Both the position numbers and the translations under genes were made by a program. DNA of 64,000 nucleotides from Prinsepia uniflora (Eukaryota > Streptophyta > Magnoliopsida > Rosales > Rosaceae): contig CM064863.1 of the NCBI GenBank assembly GCA_032719365.1, positions 22,329,137 to 22,393,136 on the forward strand, written 5' to 3'. Of the stretch, positions 22,426 to 34,710 are shown in pieces. Position 1 is the first letter of the stretch. Each line of letters begins with the position of its first letter. The notes under the pieces are model-generated. The model saw only the letters and a list, made by a program, of their open reading frames with translations, was not told where the DNA came from and did no database searches.

Positions 22426-22865
22426 TGATAGCCGAAAAGTCTAGATAACGATGAAGGATCCTACTCCCGTCTAGCAGTCAATATTAAAAACAACGAAAAT
22501 AACTTCAAAAGATTACACCATAATAACCAAATCATTTAACTGACTAACTAGGGATAATTTATACATCCATTTACGTTTAATACACAAAGCATAACTTTTA
22601 CAACATAACTAAAAAATGCAGAACTTTACCCTAACTACCAACAGGTACACATTGTCTTGTTTATGCCTTCGCTCCTAAACATGTCTCCGTCTTTGTGCCA
22701 CGACCAGAAGGGTAATTAAAATGTAAAAAAAAAAAATGAGTTAACAAAAATAACCTTTGAAATACATATTTTGAAAAGAAAAAAAAACCGTTTATCCCCT
22801 ACGTTTTATAAAACTCTGCATGCATATTTTGAAAAAAAAAACGTTTATACCCTACGTTTATACCC
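22426..22865 (-). mobile_element. X-family 5' LTR, truncated
   Basis: It begins TGATAGCCGAAAAGTC and matches 16308-16760 in order and orientation. It stops at about 22865, where a short duplication of TTTATACCCTAC occurs and + orientation LTR sequence begins. The GTGAGTGGAC box is decayed to ATGAGTTAAC near 22737. Confidence 0.65.
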
Positions 22866-23189
22866 TACATTTTACTAGAAGGGAAAAATGTTGACTTTTG
22901 ACCTGAGATACTATTTGGACTTTGACCGCGGCTCGTTACGTAGATCGAGATGTTACGAGCCTATAGACAGGCGGCACGTCGAAATTAGACATGTAAACGA
23001 GAAAGTTATGGTTCACAGAAGAAAATTGGTACTATTCATATTTTTCGAGGAATTGTACAGTTGGAATTTTTGAATTGGTTCAAATATCTGGGTGGACAAA
23101 TTGAAGAGTGACCAAAAATAGGGCATACTCACACCCGATCGCAGAAATCTCTCTATCTGCGAATAGGGCATACTCTCGAGAAACGAAAG
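22866..23189 (+). mobile_element. Short LTR fragment, + orientation
   Basis: The stretch with ATGTTGACTTTTGACC, then GAGATGTTACGAGCC and TAGACAGGCGGCACG (about 22890-22980), is the segment found near the left end of all Tekay-like LTRs here. It lacks both LTR ends. From about 23090, GAATAGGGCATACTC-like words repeat twice before the Y coding remnant starts. Confidence 0.5.
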
Positions 23190-23409
23190 AGTGGGTAGCT
23201 CCCGGGACTATCAAAGTACGTGCATTATGACCAAAAATAGTAAGCATACCTGTCACCACTCCCAGGGATGCTTGGGCCTCTTGTCGAGTTACTGCATATA
23301 CTCAAGCATGTGGTCCCAAAGTCCGGCCACGTCCTAGTAATCCACCACAAGCTCTGCCAACTCCTCTCCCACCTGTCACATCTGAAATCGAGGTTGTACT
23401 CGGACCCTG
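23190..23409 (-). pseudogene. Element Y: gag-protease junction fragment
   Basis: On the - strand this resembles the gag-protease junction of Z (about 59360-59520), including the block before the protease Asp (23195-23260). It is the continuation of the Y gag at 30982-31889, separated from it by the insertion at 23410. Both edges carry CCCTG. The protease and pol of Y are absent. Confidence 0.6.
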
Positions 23410-26400
23410 TGTAACGACCCATCCCGAAAGTCCAGATTAGGGAAGTGATTAGTGAAGGATTAGCTGAGTTAATCGGGGGTTAGTTGGTTACTGTTGGACC
23501 TTGGGCGTAAAATGCAGATTTTTCCCCTAGGTTGGGTAAAATGTTGACTTTGAGTTTGGGCGGTCAATTTGATATTGACCATGACGTAGTTCGGGACGTC
23601 ACGAGTCCGTAGACAGGTGGCACGCCCGATTTCGACATCCGAGGAGGAAGTTACGATGTTCGGAAGGTTGAGGGCATTACTATAATTTGGTTAAAATAAG
23701 GGAGAAGTTGACTTTTCGCACGACAAGGTTTTTACACGTAGACTGAGTACCGTTGGGTAGATCTCGTCGTCCTGAGTACAACGACAAGCGGAACGCCTTC
23801 ATCGGACATCATGCGAGTAAGATACGGGTCTAGGAAGTGAAGGGTAAAATTGTAATTTGTACAATTAGGGGTATTTTAGTCCTTTTTACACTTTGGGAAT
23901 TGTGCAAACCGAAAGAGGAGACATGGGCTAAATCAGTTGGATTTTTTGGGGCTATGTCTACTGGGTGAATGACACCTGGTGTTATCCTAGAGGCTTCTGC
24001 CTAATTCTACAAGGTTTGAGCCAAATTTAAAATGGCCGGTTAGTTGTTAATGAGAGAACAGAGGGATAGTGAGGTATTCGATCAGTGTCCAAGGTTATTG
24101 AGGCTTTAAGTTCGAGTGTGTGCGATCAGAGGAAGTTGAGAGCTTGGTGAGTGAGTAGTGAGGAAAGAACGGAGTGGTGTGCTCTATCTAACCGTCGTGG
24201 ACGGTGGTTTCCCTTGAAGAACAGAGACATGGAGGAGTTGTGAGTTCTACCCCCCTTAGAATTGAGCAGAAGAGGTTGGGATGTGAAGGGAATTTTGGGG
24301 GGAAATTGCACAGAGTTGTTTGGTGTCCACGACAAGGCTCGACGACGGAGGACGACGGTGGTAACTGAGGGAAACCGTGAGTACCCTGTTTCCATTCAAA
24401 TTGGAAAGTGGTTGTTTGAGGTTCGATGCTCGAATTGAATGATATTCAGAAAGTTCATGCGAGTCGATCAGGCCTGGGAAGAGGGCCTGCCGTGGTCGGG
24501 GGACGTCAAAACCGTGAAAGGTAACTTTCAATTCAAATGTGCTAAGACGTTATTTTCGTGATTGTCGATCGATTTGGTTATTTAAGTATTGATTTGGAAG
24601 TTCAGGTGAACTCCTCGGACGTGAACCCATAGTCAATGGTGCTGGAGAAGCTAGAACAGAGAAAGGAAATTCGTTCGTGTGTTCACAATTTGGTGAGTAA
24701 CAATTAGACCCTAATTCCTTGATTTGTTTGTGTAATTGTATAGGAAAGACATGGACGAACCTAATGGATTAACTGGAATTAAAAATGGTTGAAAATGGAA
24801 TGAAAATCGGGAACGCCGGTTCAACCTAGACCGAACCGGTTTAAACCAGGTGAACGGAGTTCACCTGAGGTTGACGATGACACTGTTCACGCGCGTGGGT
24901 CTCACGCGCAGAAACTTCTAGACGCACGTGGGGTCGCGTGAAGGGTGGTTTGGGGAATCGTCCAACACGACTTTTTAAGTATTCAATGTAACGAACATTT
25001 TGGCGCTAGTTTCGAGTCAATCGGACATCGGCTCGATATGTTTCAGGCTGTCCGAAGGTTTTAGGCCTCGATTAAAAATAGTTAAAAATACGGGAAAATT
25101 ATGGGACTTGAGTAGGACTTTTGTAAAGTAGTTAGTGACCTCGTTATGGGATTTGGACAGGTTCAAGAAAACCGAAGATAGCGGAATGGCCGGAAACGAT
25201 GGTGGAATGGTCTGTGAGTGGACTTTTCTTTCTAACTCTTGATGCATGCATATATGTTTTTATATGTTTTCTATACTTGATTCTATGATTTGATTTATGA
25301 TTGTGATGGTTTACGGTTTGTGCACGTGTTTCGAGGAAATGACGGTATTTCACGTTTTACGAGATTTTGATGGATCTTGTGATTTGAACCTGGTTTTAAT
25401 GATTTGATTTCGTAATTTGAACTAAGATTTGATTTCAATAAAAGTAAAGGATTTTGGAATGTTATTACGGGCTTAGAGGCCCAGTTTAAAAAGTGATTTT
25501 GAGAAACGTGATTTTTGGGTTTTTGAATCGGAATTCCGGATGACGATTCGGGATTCGATTCGGAACTTGAAATGGATTTTCGGGTTTGGGTTCGGAATGG
25601 TTATTCCGGATGCTAGGTTACAGAATGATGGTTTCGGACTCGGGTCTGGAAAAGAAGATGGATATGATTTTGGATTTGGATTCGGAATGACGGTTCTGAA
25701 TGCCGGAAGGGCTTCGGGCCAGTGATATCGGATTCGGGTTTGGATATGGATTTGGAAATGGGTTTTCAAAACAGTTTTGGAATGGATTTGCTGGATCTGG
25801 TTATTGGGTTTAAAGAGCCGGATATTGTGATTGAGGGGGGACGGGCCCAGATTGGGTTTAAAGACCCAGATTGAGTTTAAAGACTCAGAATTTAAAGACT
25901 CAGATATTTTGATATTTCTCCCGTAGGCCTGTTGAGTTTAAAGACTCGGATTATATTGAGACCTGGATTGATTTTAAAGACTCGGGAGTTTAAAGACTCG
26001 GATAGATCCAGCAGGTTCAGTGAATGGAAAAATGAGATGGTTTTCAACAAGGTTTTCTGATGTTTTGGGCAGTGGCCCGGATGAAATGGTTTTCCATGGT
26101 TTTGGGCTGAGGCCCGGGAATTTGAAAAAGAAACTACTTGGTTTTCTTACATGGTTTTATGACATGAATTTGATATGCATGCATTGGTTTTGAAACGGAG
26201 GGTATAAATGTAATTGTGTTTTCTGTTAATTGTTTTTGAACTTAAACTTTATTTTTGTCCACTCACAGCCTTTTCGCGTTTTCGATACCCTCCAGGTTGT
26301 TGCGGCGTGGGATGTTGGTCGAGAGAGACTAAGACATCACACGCACGATCCACAGTAGATTCGGCACACTCTAGGAAGTCCGGAAGCTTCGGTACGGTTG

Positions 26401-26532
26401 GATTGAGAATCCCTTGTCCGACTTACGTGTCACATGAAGGTTGAACGTCAGTTTAGCCTACGTGTCATACGTAAGTTAGACGGGATCGGGATTTAGCCCT
26501 TAATCCCGGGGGATTAGGGGTAGGTCCTGAAA
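23410..26532 (+). repeat. 5' LTR of the LARD-like element
   Basis: It runs from TGTAACGACCC to GGTCCTGAAA (the last CA changed to AA). The GTGAGTGGAC box is at 25214-25223 and its reverse complement at 26257-26266, with TGCATGCA at 25243-25250 and 26176-26183. The covarying GGGTTTAAAGACCC / GAGTTTAAAGACTC array is at about 25806-26006, GGGC-loop-GCCC hairpins at 25470-25483, 26067-26078 and 26104-26115, and a CACGCG cluster at about 24890-24945. Confidence 0.92.
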
Positions 26533-26534
26533 AT

Positions 26535-26546
26535 TGGTATCAGAGC
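26535..26546 (+). other. Primer binding site of the LARD-like element
   Basis: TGGTATCAGAGC lies three bases after the LTR, the same initiator Met tRNA site as in elements Y and Z. Confidence 0.9.
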
Positions 26547-27840
26547 GAGGTTTCAGGTGTTCTGCGCGAGGATTGGTTCCCAGAATCGTTGGTTAGTCGA
26601 CTTGGGTGGTGTGATGCTACTGTGGATGTGATGTCTCGACGCGGAACAGCCCGTCAGCAACCTGGATACGATAGTGATCGTACGTTTGAGGGGGCTAGAG
26701 AGCTGCGATTGAGGGTGCTAGTCGCTCGATACGCGGTGCGAGATTTGACATACGTCGGCTTAGGGCCGGAACGGTTTGTGTGTTGGCACTAGTTTTGCTT
26801 GATGGTTGGACCATAAGGGTCAGAGATACACTAACAGAATTGGATGGTAGCTGGTGAGCTACGGAGGGGTAGGTTGGTTGGCCTGAGGGGCCTGAGAGTA
26901 GCTTGTGGAGTTAGTAAGATATGTAGTCCAATGAGGCCGGTTGCAGGTGGCTGGTTTGGCCGAATAGTGTTTGGATGTTGATCGTATGGAATGGTGACCT
27001 TTGGTCAGTTGGGTTGAGTTTGGAATTGTGCAGCTACGAGTTTCCGGATGCCTTGAGTGGCAGGGTTTAGGAACTACTTTGAGATTCGAGGGTGTTTTCC
27101 CCCTAGTGATGGATACCGGTTGATGTTGGTGAGTAGAGTCACGATAAGGAATGGTCTTAGTCGGGTGTGATGACCCGAGTGATAAGTCTGTAGTGAACCA
27201 GTGGTAATTTCGGGTTTGGACAACCCGGAGGACGAGATGATTTGAGGTACCCCGTGGGATTACTGGAGTGTGAGTTGGGGTTTGTGGTAGCATAGTCCTT
27301 GTGGTTTGGGCCGATTTACGGCCGGATGGAAAACGGTGCTGCTAGGTGCAGCCGAGGTAGTGGTTGCCGGGTGGATGACTCTGGACGAGGGTTCGTATGC
27401 TGAGCAAGGTAAGGATGACCATGGGTAGGTCATGAACCAGGACGAACGGTCAGGATGCCGTGGGTTGATCAAAGTAGCGCAACTGAAGTGTGGTTGTGAT
27501 CTGTAGAAGAGGAGAAGCCTTTGGCTAGTAGTTGAGTTGGGAAACTCGTGGTTGAAATACCTGGATTTGTAACCTCCCTTAACTTGTAGTGTGTTCCGAA
27601 GTAGAGCAGTACTTGGTAACGCCGAGTGTAGCGAGTGTTATGGTGAGTTCTGTTGAGGATGACGACAGGAACTGAGAAGTGAGTGACTAAATTGATCGAT
27701 ATGAGGTTATTGAAGAGGACCCACAATCTAGGAGTGCCTTTAGGACTTTGATGGTTTACCCGATAGGGTGGTTGTACGGAGGTTGACCACCGGGTAGGAG
27801 ACCCAGAAGCGGCGTACGAGTTGTGGAATTTCGGGGACGA

Positions 27841-27861
27841 AATTTTTTTAAGGAGGGTAGA
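27841..27861 (+). other. Polypurine tract of the LARD-like element
   Basis: After GAATTTCGGGGACG comes a T-rich run and AAGGAGGGTAGA, ending immediately before the second LTR. The same arrangement precedes the 3' LTR of Z on the other strand. It primes plus-strand synthesis. Confidence 0.85.
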
Positions 27862-30800
27862 TGTAACGACCCGTCCCGGAAGTCAGGATTAGGGAAGTGA
27901 TTAGTGACAGATTAGCTGAGTTAATCAGAGGTTAGTTGGTTACTGTTGGACCTTGGGGGTAGAATGACGATTTTGCCCCTAGGTTGGGCAAAATGTTGAC
28001 TTTGAGTTTGGGCGGTCAATTTGATATTGACCGATGATCGTGATGTAGTTCAGAACGTCACGAGTCCGTAGACAGGTGGCACGCCCGATTCTGACATCCG
28101 AGGAGGAAGTTACTATGTTCGGAAGGTTGAGGGCATTACCGTAATTTGGTTAAAATAAGGGGAGAAGTTGACTTTTCGCACGACAAGGTTTTTACACGTA
28201 GACCGAGGACCGTTGGGTAGATCTCGTCGTCCTGAGTACAACGACAAGCGGCACGCCTTCATCGGACATCAGACGAGTAAGATACGGGTCTAGGAAGTGA
28301 AGGGTAAAATTGTAATTTGTACAATTAGGCGTATTTTAGTCTTTTTTATACTTTGGGATTTGTGCAAACCGGATGAGGACACATGGGCTAAATCAGTTGG
28401 ATATTTTGGGGCTGTGTCTACTGGGTGAATGACACCTGGTGTTATCCTAGAGGCTTCTGCCTAATTCTACAAGGTTTGAGCCAAATTTAAAATGGCCGGT
28501 TAGTTGTTAATGAGAGAACAGAGGGATAGTGAGGTATTCGATCAGTGTCCAGGGTGATTGAGGCTTTAAGTTCAAGTGTGTGTGATCAGAGGAAGTTGAG
28601 AGCTTGGTGAGGGAGTAGTGAGGAAAGAACGGGGTGGTGTGCTCTGTCTAACCGTCGTGGAAGGTGGTTTCCCTTGAAGAATAGAGACATGGCGGAGTTG
28701 TGAGTTCTACCCCCCTTTGAAGTGAGCAGAAGAGGTTGGGATGTGAAAGGAATTTTGGGGGGAGATTGCACAGAGTTGTTTGGTGTCCACGGCAAGGCTC
28801 GACGGCGGAGGACGGATGTGGTAACTGAGGGAAACAGTGAGTGCCCTGTTTCCATTCAAATTGGAAAGTGGCTGTTTGAGGTTCGATGCTCGAATTGAAT
28901 GATATTCAGGAAGTTCATACGAGTCGATCAAGCCTGGGAAGAGGGCCTGCCGTGGTTGGGGGACGTCAAAACCGTGAAAGGTAACTTTCAATTCAAATGT
29001 GCTAAGACGTTATTTTCGTGATTGTCGATCGATTTGGTTATTTAAGTATTGATTTGGAAGTTCAGGTGAACTCCTCGGACGTGAAACCATAGTCAATGGT
29101 GGTCGGAGAAGCTAGAACAGAGAAAGGAAATTCGTTCGTGTGTTCACAATTTGGTGAGTAACAATTAGACCCTAATTCCTTGATTTGTTTGTGTAATTGT
29201 ATAGGAAAGACATGGACGAACCTAATGGATTAACTGGAATTAAAAATGGTTGAAAATGGAATGAAAACCGGGAAGGCCGGTTCAACCTAGACCGAACCGG
29301 TTCAAACCAGGTGAACCGGGTTCACCTGAGGTTGACGACGACACTGTTCACACGCGTGGGTCTCACGCGCAGAAACTTCTAGATGCGCGTGGGTCTCACG
29401 CGCAGAAACTTCTAGACGTGCGTGGGGGCGTGTGAAGGGTGGTTTGGGGAATCGTCCAACATGACTTTTAAAGTATTCGATGTAACGAACATTTTGGCGC
29501 TAGTTTCGAGTCAATCGAACATCGGCTCGATATGTTTCGGGCTGTCCGAAGGTTTTAGGCCTCGATTAAAAATAGTTAAAAATACGGGAAAATTTTGGGA
29601 CTTGAGTAGGACTTTTGTAAAGTAGTTAGTGAACTCGTTATGGGATTTGGACAGGTTCAGGTGTGATTTTGGCACGCGTATCGAGGCGATGTTGGAATGG
29701 TCTGTGAGTGGACCTTGCTTTCTAACTATTGATGCATGCATATATGTTTTTATATGTTTTCTATACTTGATTCTATGATTGTGATGGTTTACGGTTTGTG
29801 CACGTGTTTCGAGGAAATGACGGTATTTCACGTTTTACGAGATTTTGATGGATCTTGTGATTTGAACCTGGTTTTAGTGATTTGATTTCGGAATTTGAAC
29901 TACGATTTGACTTCAATAAAAGTAAAGGATTTTGGAATGTGATTTCGGGCTTAGAGGCCCAGTTCAAAAAGTGATTTTGAGAAACGCGATTTTCGGGTTT
30001 TTGAATCGGAATTCCGGATGACGATTCGGGACTTGAAATGGATTTTTGGGTTTGGGTTCAGAATGGTTATTCCGGATGCTATCTTACGGAATGATGGTTG
30101 CAGACTCGGATCTGGAAAAGAAGATGAATATAATTCTGGATTTGGATTCGGAATGACGGTTCTGAATGTCGGAAGGGCTTCGGGCCAGTGATTTCGGATT
30201 CAGGTTTGGATATGGATTTGGAAATGGGTTTTCAAAACGGTTTTGGATTGGATTTGCTGGATCTGGTTATTGGGTTTAAAGACCCGGATATTGTGATTGA
30301 GGGGGACGGGCCCGGATTAGGTTTAAAGACCCGGATTGAGTTTAAAGACTCGGATATATTGATATTTCCCCCGTAGGCCTGTTGAGTTTAAAGACTCGGA
30401 TTATATTGAGGCCTGGATTGAGTTTAAAGACTCGGGAGTTTAAAGACTCGGATAGATCCAACAGGTTCGGTGAATGGAAAAATGAGATGGTTTTCAACAA
30501 GATTTTCTGATGTTTGGGGCAGTGGCCAGGATGATATGGTTTTCCATGGTTTTGGGCTGAGGCCCGGGAATTTGAAAAGAAACTACTTGGTTTTCTTACA
30601 TGGTTTTATGACATGAATTTGATATGCATGCATTGGTTTTGAAACGGAGGGTATAAATGTAATTATGTTTTCAATTAAATGTTTTTGAACTTAAACTTTG
30701 TTTTTGTCCACTCACAGTCTTTTCGTGTTTTTGATACCCTCCAGGTTGTTGCTGCGCGGGCTGTTGGTCAAGAGAGACGGAGACATCACACGCACGATCC

Positions 30801-30981
30801 ACAGTAGATTCGGCACACTCTGGGAAGTCCGGAAGTTTCGGTACGGTTGGATTGAGATTCCCTTGTCCGACTTACGTGTCACATGAAGCTTGAACGTCAG
30901 TTTAGCCTACGTGTCATGCGTAAGTTAGACAGGATCGGGATTTAGCCCTTAATCCCGGGGGATTAGGGGTGGGTCCTGACA
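27862..30981 (+). repeat. 3' LTR of the LARD-like element
   Basis: It runs from TGTAACGACCCGTCCC to GGTCCTGACA. It matches the 5' LTR along its length with scattered substitutions (denser in the first 150 bases) and a few indels, including an extra copy of the CGCGTGGGTCTCACGCGCAG stretch near 29355-29410 and a rearranged segment at about 29655-29690. Boundary boxes are at 29704-29713 and 30706-30715, TGCATGCA at 29733-29740 and 30625-30632, and the hairpin array at about 30270-30455. Confidence 0.92.
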
Positions 30982-31889
30982 CCCTGCTCAGTAGTGCACC
31001 AACCTGTACCACTACCACTGGCCAAACATAGGCAGTCCCTCTTGAAGTGGCCCGGCTCCCTATAATAAAAGCAAACAAGAGTATTGCCCTAGTTGGGCCT
31101 ACTACTCTGTCGGCCAGTGGATCCTACTGATGCCTCACTAAACTGTGCAATCGCTGGAGGTCGAAACCCAAATCTCTATGAACCCCTCCTACTGGTAAAA
31201 CTCGAGCGAGCACCACTAAAAGATCCAGGACTAAAACTACCTCTCTTCGGAGTCATCTGGCTCGTAGGTCCCTGGTACTACCGCTCACGGCGCCGACCAA
31301 AGCCCTGGTGTTGCTGTCGTACTAGCAAACTCGTCTCAACGCGAACAGCAGCATCCGACAATTCTCTCAGTGTGGCATAAGATACCACAGTCACAGCAGT
31401 CCGTATCTCACTCCTCAATCCATACTCAAAGCGTCGATATTTATCTTCCTTAGTTGCCACATACAATGGAGCAAAAGTGCATAAGGTCAAAAACTTATGC
31501 TCATAGTCAGCCACTGACATGCTCCACTGTTGCAGTTGTAAGAACTCAACCTCCTTAGTGTTACAGAAAGAACAGGGATAAAACTGAGCCAAAAAGCGGT
31601 CCCGAAAACCTTCCCAAGTTAGGGTGCGGGCGCTCAAGCCAGTCATCTGTAACCCACGCCACCATCTATATGCATTGCTACTCAGCATAAACGTGGCTAA
31701 CAGAACCATATCCTCCTGCAGGCACTGCATAATGTCGAAGATCCGCTCAAAATGAGTAATCCATTCATAGGCCTCGTCTGGGTCAGTCTGGCCAGTAAAC
31801 CCAATGGCCCCCAACCGTTGAGCTCTCTCCACGTCCTGACCCCCAATCTCATCACCAGGCTGTACACGGGGCTCACGTCTCGGAGGCAT
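30982..31889 (-). pseudogene. Gag of element Y, cut by the LARD-like insertion
   Basis: The start is ATG at 31887-31889 (MPPRREP), 82 bases inside from the primer site. The frame is open to 31278, about 203 codons: a capsid-like segment with TWEGFRDRFLAQFYP and MSVADYEHKFLTLCTFAP, typical of Ty3/gypsy gag. After a break, a zinc knuckle at about 31028-31075 reads CFYYREPGHFKRDC. The second Cys is Tyr, so zinc binding is doubtful. The frame is cut at 30981/30982, and its continuation is at 23190-23409. The longer frame reported upstream to 31994 extends through the primer site and is not the real start. Confidence 0.85.
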
Positions 31890-31970
31890 ATTGTGATGTT
31901 TCTGCAAGAGAAACATATCAGTATAGCAACACATGCACACCAATGTGCAAGATTCAGACCGCAACCTAAT

Positions 31971-31982
31971 GCTCTGATACCA
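31971..31982 (-). other. Primer binding site of element Y
   Basis: GCTCTGATACCA on the + strand is the complement of TGGTATCAGAGC, three bases from the LTR start at 31986. Confidence 0.9.
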
Positions 31983-31985
31983 ATT

Positions 31986-34710
31986 TGAAAACACTCATCC
32001 AGATTATCCCTCGATAGTCGTGATGGATCTTGCTCCCATCTGACAATAACTCTAAAGTGCCAAAAGTAACCAAACATATATACATAAACCACACAACAAA
32101 CTCCAAACATTTTCAGACAAGGGATAGTTAAGTTTTACAGGACCGTTGACATCAAAAGTTCGATTAATCAACAACATTACAAAGCATAGGTAATATCACA
32201 AGTAGGGATCAAACTTCTACTCGGTACAGTGTCTGAGTGCGCAACGATCTGCTTAATCTTTTGCCTCGTTTCTAGCCCCTATACATGTGCACTGGTCTGG
32301 AGGGTAAATAAAACATCAAAGGTGTGAGTGGAGAAAACAAACTCTTATAAATACATTTACCAAAAAACTCAATCATACCCTCCAGTTTTCACAAACATGC
32401 ATGCATATCACAAAATCATGAGTAAAATGCCAATATTTATAAATCAATAATCTCGATAAAACCACGGGACTTATTTCCATATTCAATCTCATTAGTCACA
32501 TTATCCATGCTACGCGTGCAAATCAAATAGGCTCAAGGACCGCTCAAAATCCGAGCATCTCTCGCTGTGAATACCTCACCATCCGACAATCCAAATCATC
32601 GTGAAGACATCACTGACCGATCTCCATATAATCCAGCACATCTCTGGTCTGAGTCAAGCCTCCCTCGGCTACACGACAACAGACCGTGCTACGTGACCTC
32701 TCTGGGGTAAGCACTTCCATCCCGAAGGCGAGCGTTATCTCCAGGGTGCACTCCGGGGAAAAAAAAAATTCCGTCCGAAAACCGTAAATATCCGAAACAC
32801 ATCACCATTATGAAAACCAATGAAAAATAGTTGCATTGAAAATCAGATCATTTATTAACACAAGGTCTCAGCCCCAAAGTATACTTTCCTCAAATCCGGA
32901 TAACCAAAGTCCGGATTTATTCCATAAATCCAAAAATCATCAATATCATCATGTAATCATATGGAAATACAAATCCAATCAAAATCACAATTCCATTGGG
33001 TCTCAAGCCCAAAATATCACTTTCACGCAAATCCGTGCAACCGTAAACCCAAGTTGCCATTTTTCACGTAAAATCATAAAATATGTCCGGAAAACATCAA
33101 ATCAATTCCTTACTCATAACCCGAGTGAAAACATCATTTTCAATCCCGAGCCTACGCCCAAAACATCAATTTCATAATTTCTCGAAAATCGTTCCAAAAA
33201 TAATATAATAATCCAGAAAATCGAGAAATCACCGGATTGAAACATCAATCATGTCAAATCATATCAAAGCATATAATAAAGCATTTAAATCGTATATGCA
33301 TGCATCACGGCTAGAAAACAAAGTCCACTCACAGACACAGTGCAGATTGTTCAGCTTCAAGCTGTTCGCTCTCTTCCGATATCCTGGGAATATTTCGGCA
33401 TGTCAAACAAAGTAATTTGAGGTTACTAGACCATCGTATAGTCCCATATATGAATTCCCTAATCGTTGGAATTTAATAATATTATTTATACATAAACTAT
33501 ACGCTTCGGGTACACGAAACTACTCTGAATCCATATCCGATTGACCCGAAACCAACGCTAATAGGTTCGTATCATCGAGAACATCAAAACACATGTTGAC
33601 CACTTTCCCAGAAACTCACCCACGCGCCCTCACGCGCCGCCGCAAGCGGCTGCGCGTGAAAGCCACGCGCCTAGCACAGTACTGCTACAGTGTGTCTTCT
33701 TCACCCGAATCTCTAATAAACGGGTTGAAAACCTGCGACAAAATCCGAATTGTTCTCCCTCAATTCGACCTCAATTCTTTCCATTCTTTCCCCTGATCCC
33801 TTCTAATCTATCTTAATTCAAGTTCTGTAAAATTAATTACTTCAATTATGATCTTAATCCTCACATCCCACGATCAACCTTCGAACGGATTTTCTTTTCG
33901 GGTTCACTCATGTCGTGCTGGTTTTTCAAATTAATTGACACATAAAGCATCGTGAGAGTGTAATAAACATTTCCACATAATCAATTTCATAATTTCTTAC
34001 CTCCAGCTATTCGAACCCAAGCTCGATTTTGAGCAGAAATTGGGGCTTCTGTTCTTGCTCAATACCGCACTAATTCTCTTCGCTTTTGTTGTGGATTGGT
34101 TTGAAATGATCTCAAGAAGCTTAATCAAGCCTCAATTTTGATTCTCAAAGCTCACAAAGTCGAATTTGAATTCTCACCACAATTTTCCAAATTTTCGAAT
34201 TCGGTAATGGCAGGTACCTTTCTGTTCCTCGTGTTCTTTTCTCTCTAATTCAGTCCTCTCAATCTCTCATTCCCACAAATGAAGCAATCCAATGTATAAC
34301 ACGGTTTAAAGAATGGACAAAAGACATGTTTTTCCCTAATTAAGGGATTAATGTTCCTAATCCATAATTTCATCCATGAAATCAGGAGCAAAGGTGGGGG
34401 ACAAAGTGACAAATGTCACTGGCTGGTAGCATGAGTCAGCATGCTAATGATTCAACTGTTTACTTGTTAAAAAACCATTTTGCCCTTCGCTTGGCAAATT
34501 ACCGTTTTGCCCCTGGACTTCGTAGATCCGTAACTTTCACATCCGAGCTCCATTTTCGACATGCTGACTGTCTACGGACTCAGCGTCTCGAGATCTACAC
34601 AATGGTCCTCACAAAGTTATGAAAGGTATCCTACATAAAAAGTCAACTTTAGCCACTCCCTTTTCAAGGGTAAAAACGTCCTTCTACATATTATTTTATA
34701 ATTTTACAAG
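31986..34710 (-). mobile_element. 5' LTR of element Y, outer end missing
   Basis: Starting at TGAAAACACTC next to the primer site, it is homologous in reverse to the LTR at 16933-19652. The boxes are GTGAGTGGAG at 32324-32333 (one change) and GTCCACTCAC at 33323-33332, with TGCATGCA at 32398-32405 and 33297-33304. The double bulged hairpin recurs at 32560-32623. A CACGCGC cluster is at 33621-33671. It ends near 34710 without the TTGTTACA terminus, where sequence of opposite orientation begins. Confidence 0.8.

Larger units (their letters stand above)
26533..27861 (+). other. Internal region of the LARD-like element, without pol
   Basis: At the position where gag starts in related elements, an ATG at 26631 opens a 53-codon frame starting MSRRGTARQQPGYDSD and ending at 26792. 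The basic, Gln-rich start is reminiscent of gag leaders, but no capsid or zinc-knuckle motif follows. The remaining DNA is G-rich on the + strand. Open frames on the - strand (26859-27293, 27260-27472, 27469-27726) are Pro/Thr/Ser-rich products of that bias with no family. The probable function is packaging and priming signals only. Confidence 0.6.
23410..30981 (+). mobile_element. Large non-autonomous LTR retrotransposon (LARD-like), complete
   Basis: The element has two LTRs of about 3.12 kb, a primer site directly after the first, a polypurine tract directly before the second, and a 5-base target duplication CCCTG (23405-23409 and 30982-30986). The internal region is only 1,329 bases and codes for no gag, protease, RT or integrase, so it must have been moved by proteins of another element. 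LTR homology, the shared GAGTTTAAAGACTC array and the same primer site point to the Z-type Tekay elements as helpers. It sits inside the gag of element Y. Confidence 0.93.

Noticed and set aside
25214..26266. GTGAGT and ...CCACTCACAG as donor and acceptor of an intron inside the LTR
   Set aside because: The AG after CCACTCAC is present in some copies only (for example ACACC at 19451 and ACATT at 35931), so a splice acceptor at that point is not conserved. A CCCTCCAG about 25-30 bases downstream remains a weaker possibility.
26859..27726. Three - strand frames (up to 144 codons) inside the LARD-like element
   Set aside because: Pro/Thr/Ser-rich translation of a G-rich + strand, no family motif, wrong strand for the element.
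31890..31994. N-terminal extension of the Y gag frame
   Set aside because: It would read through the primer binding site. MPPRREP at 31889 matches the gag start of Z.
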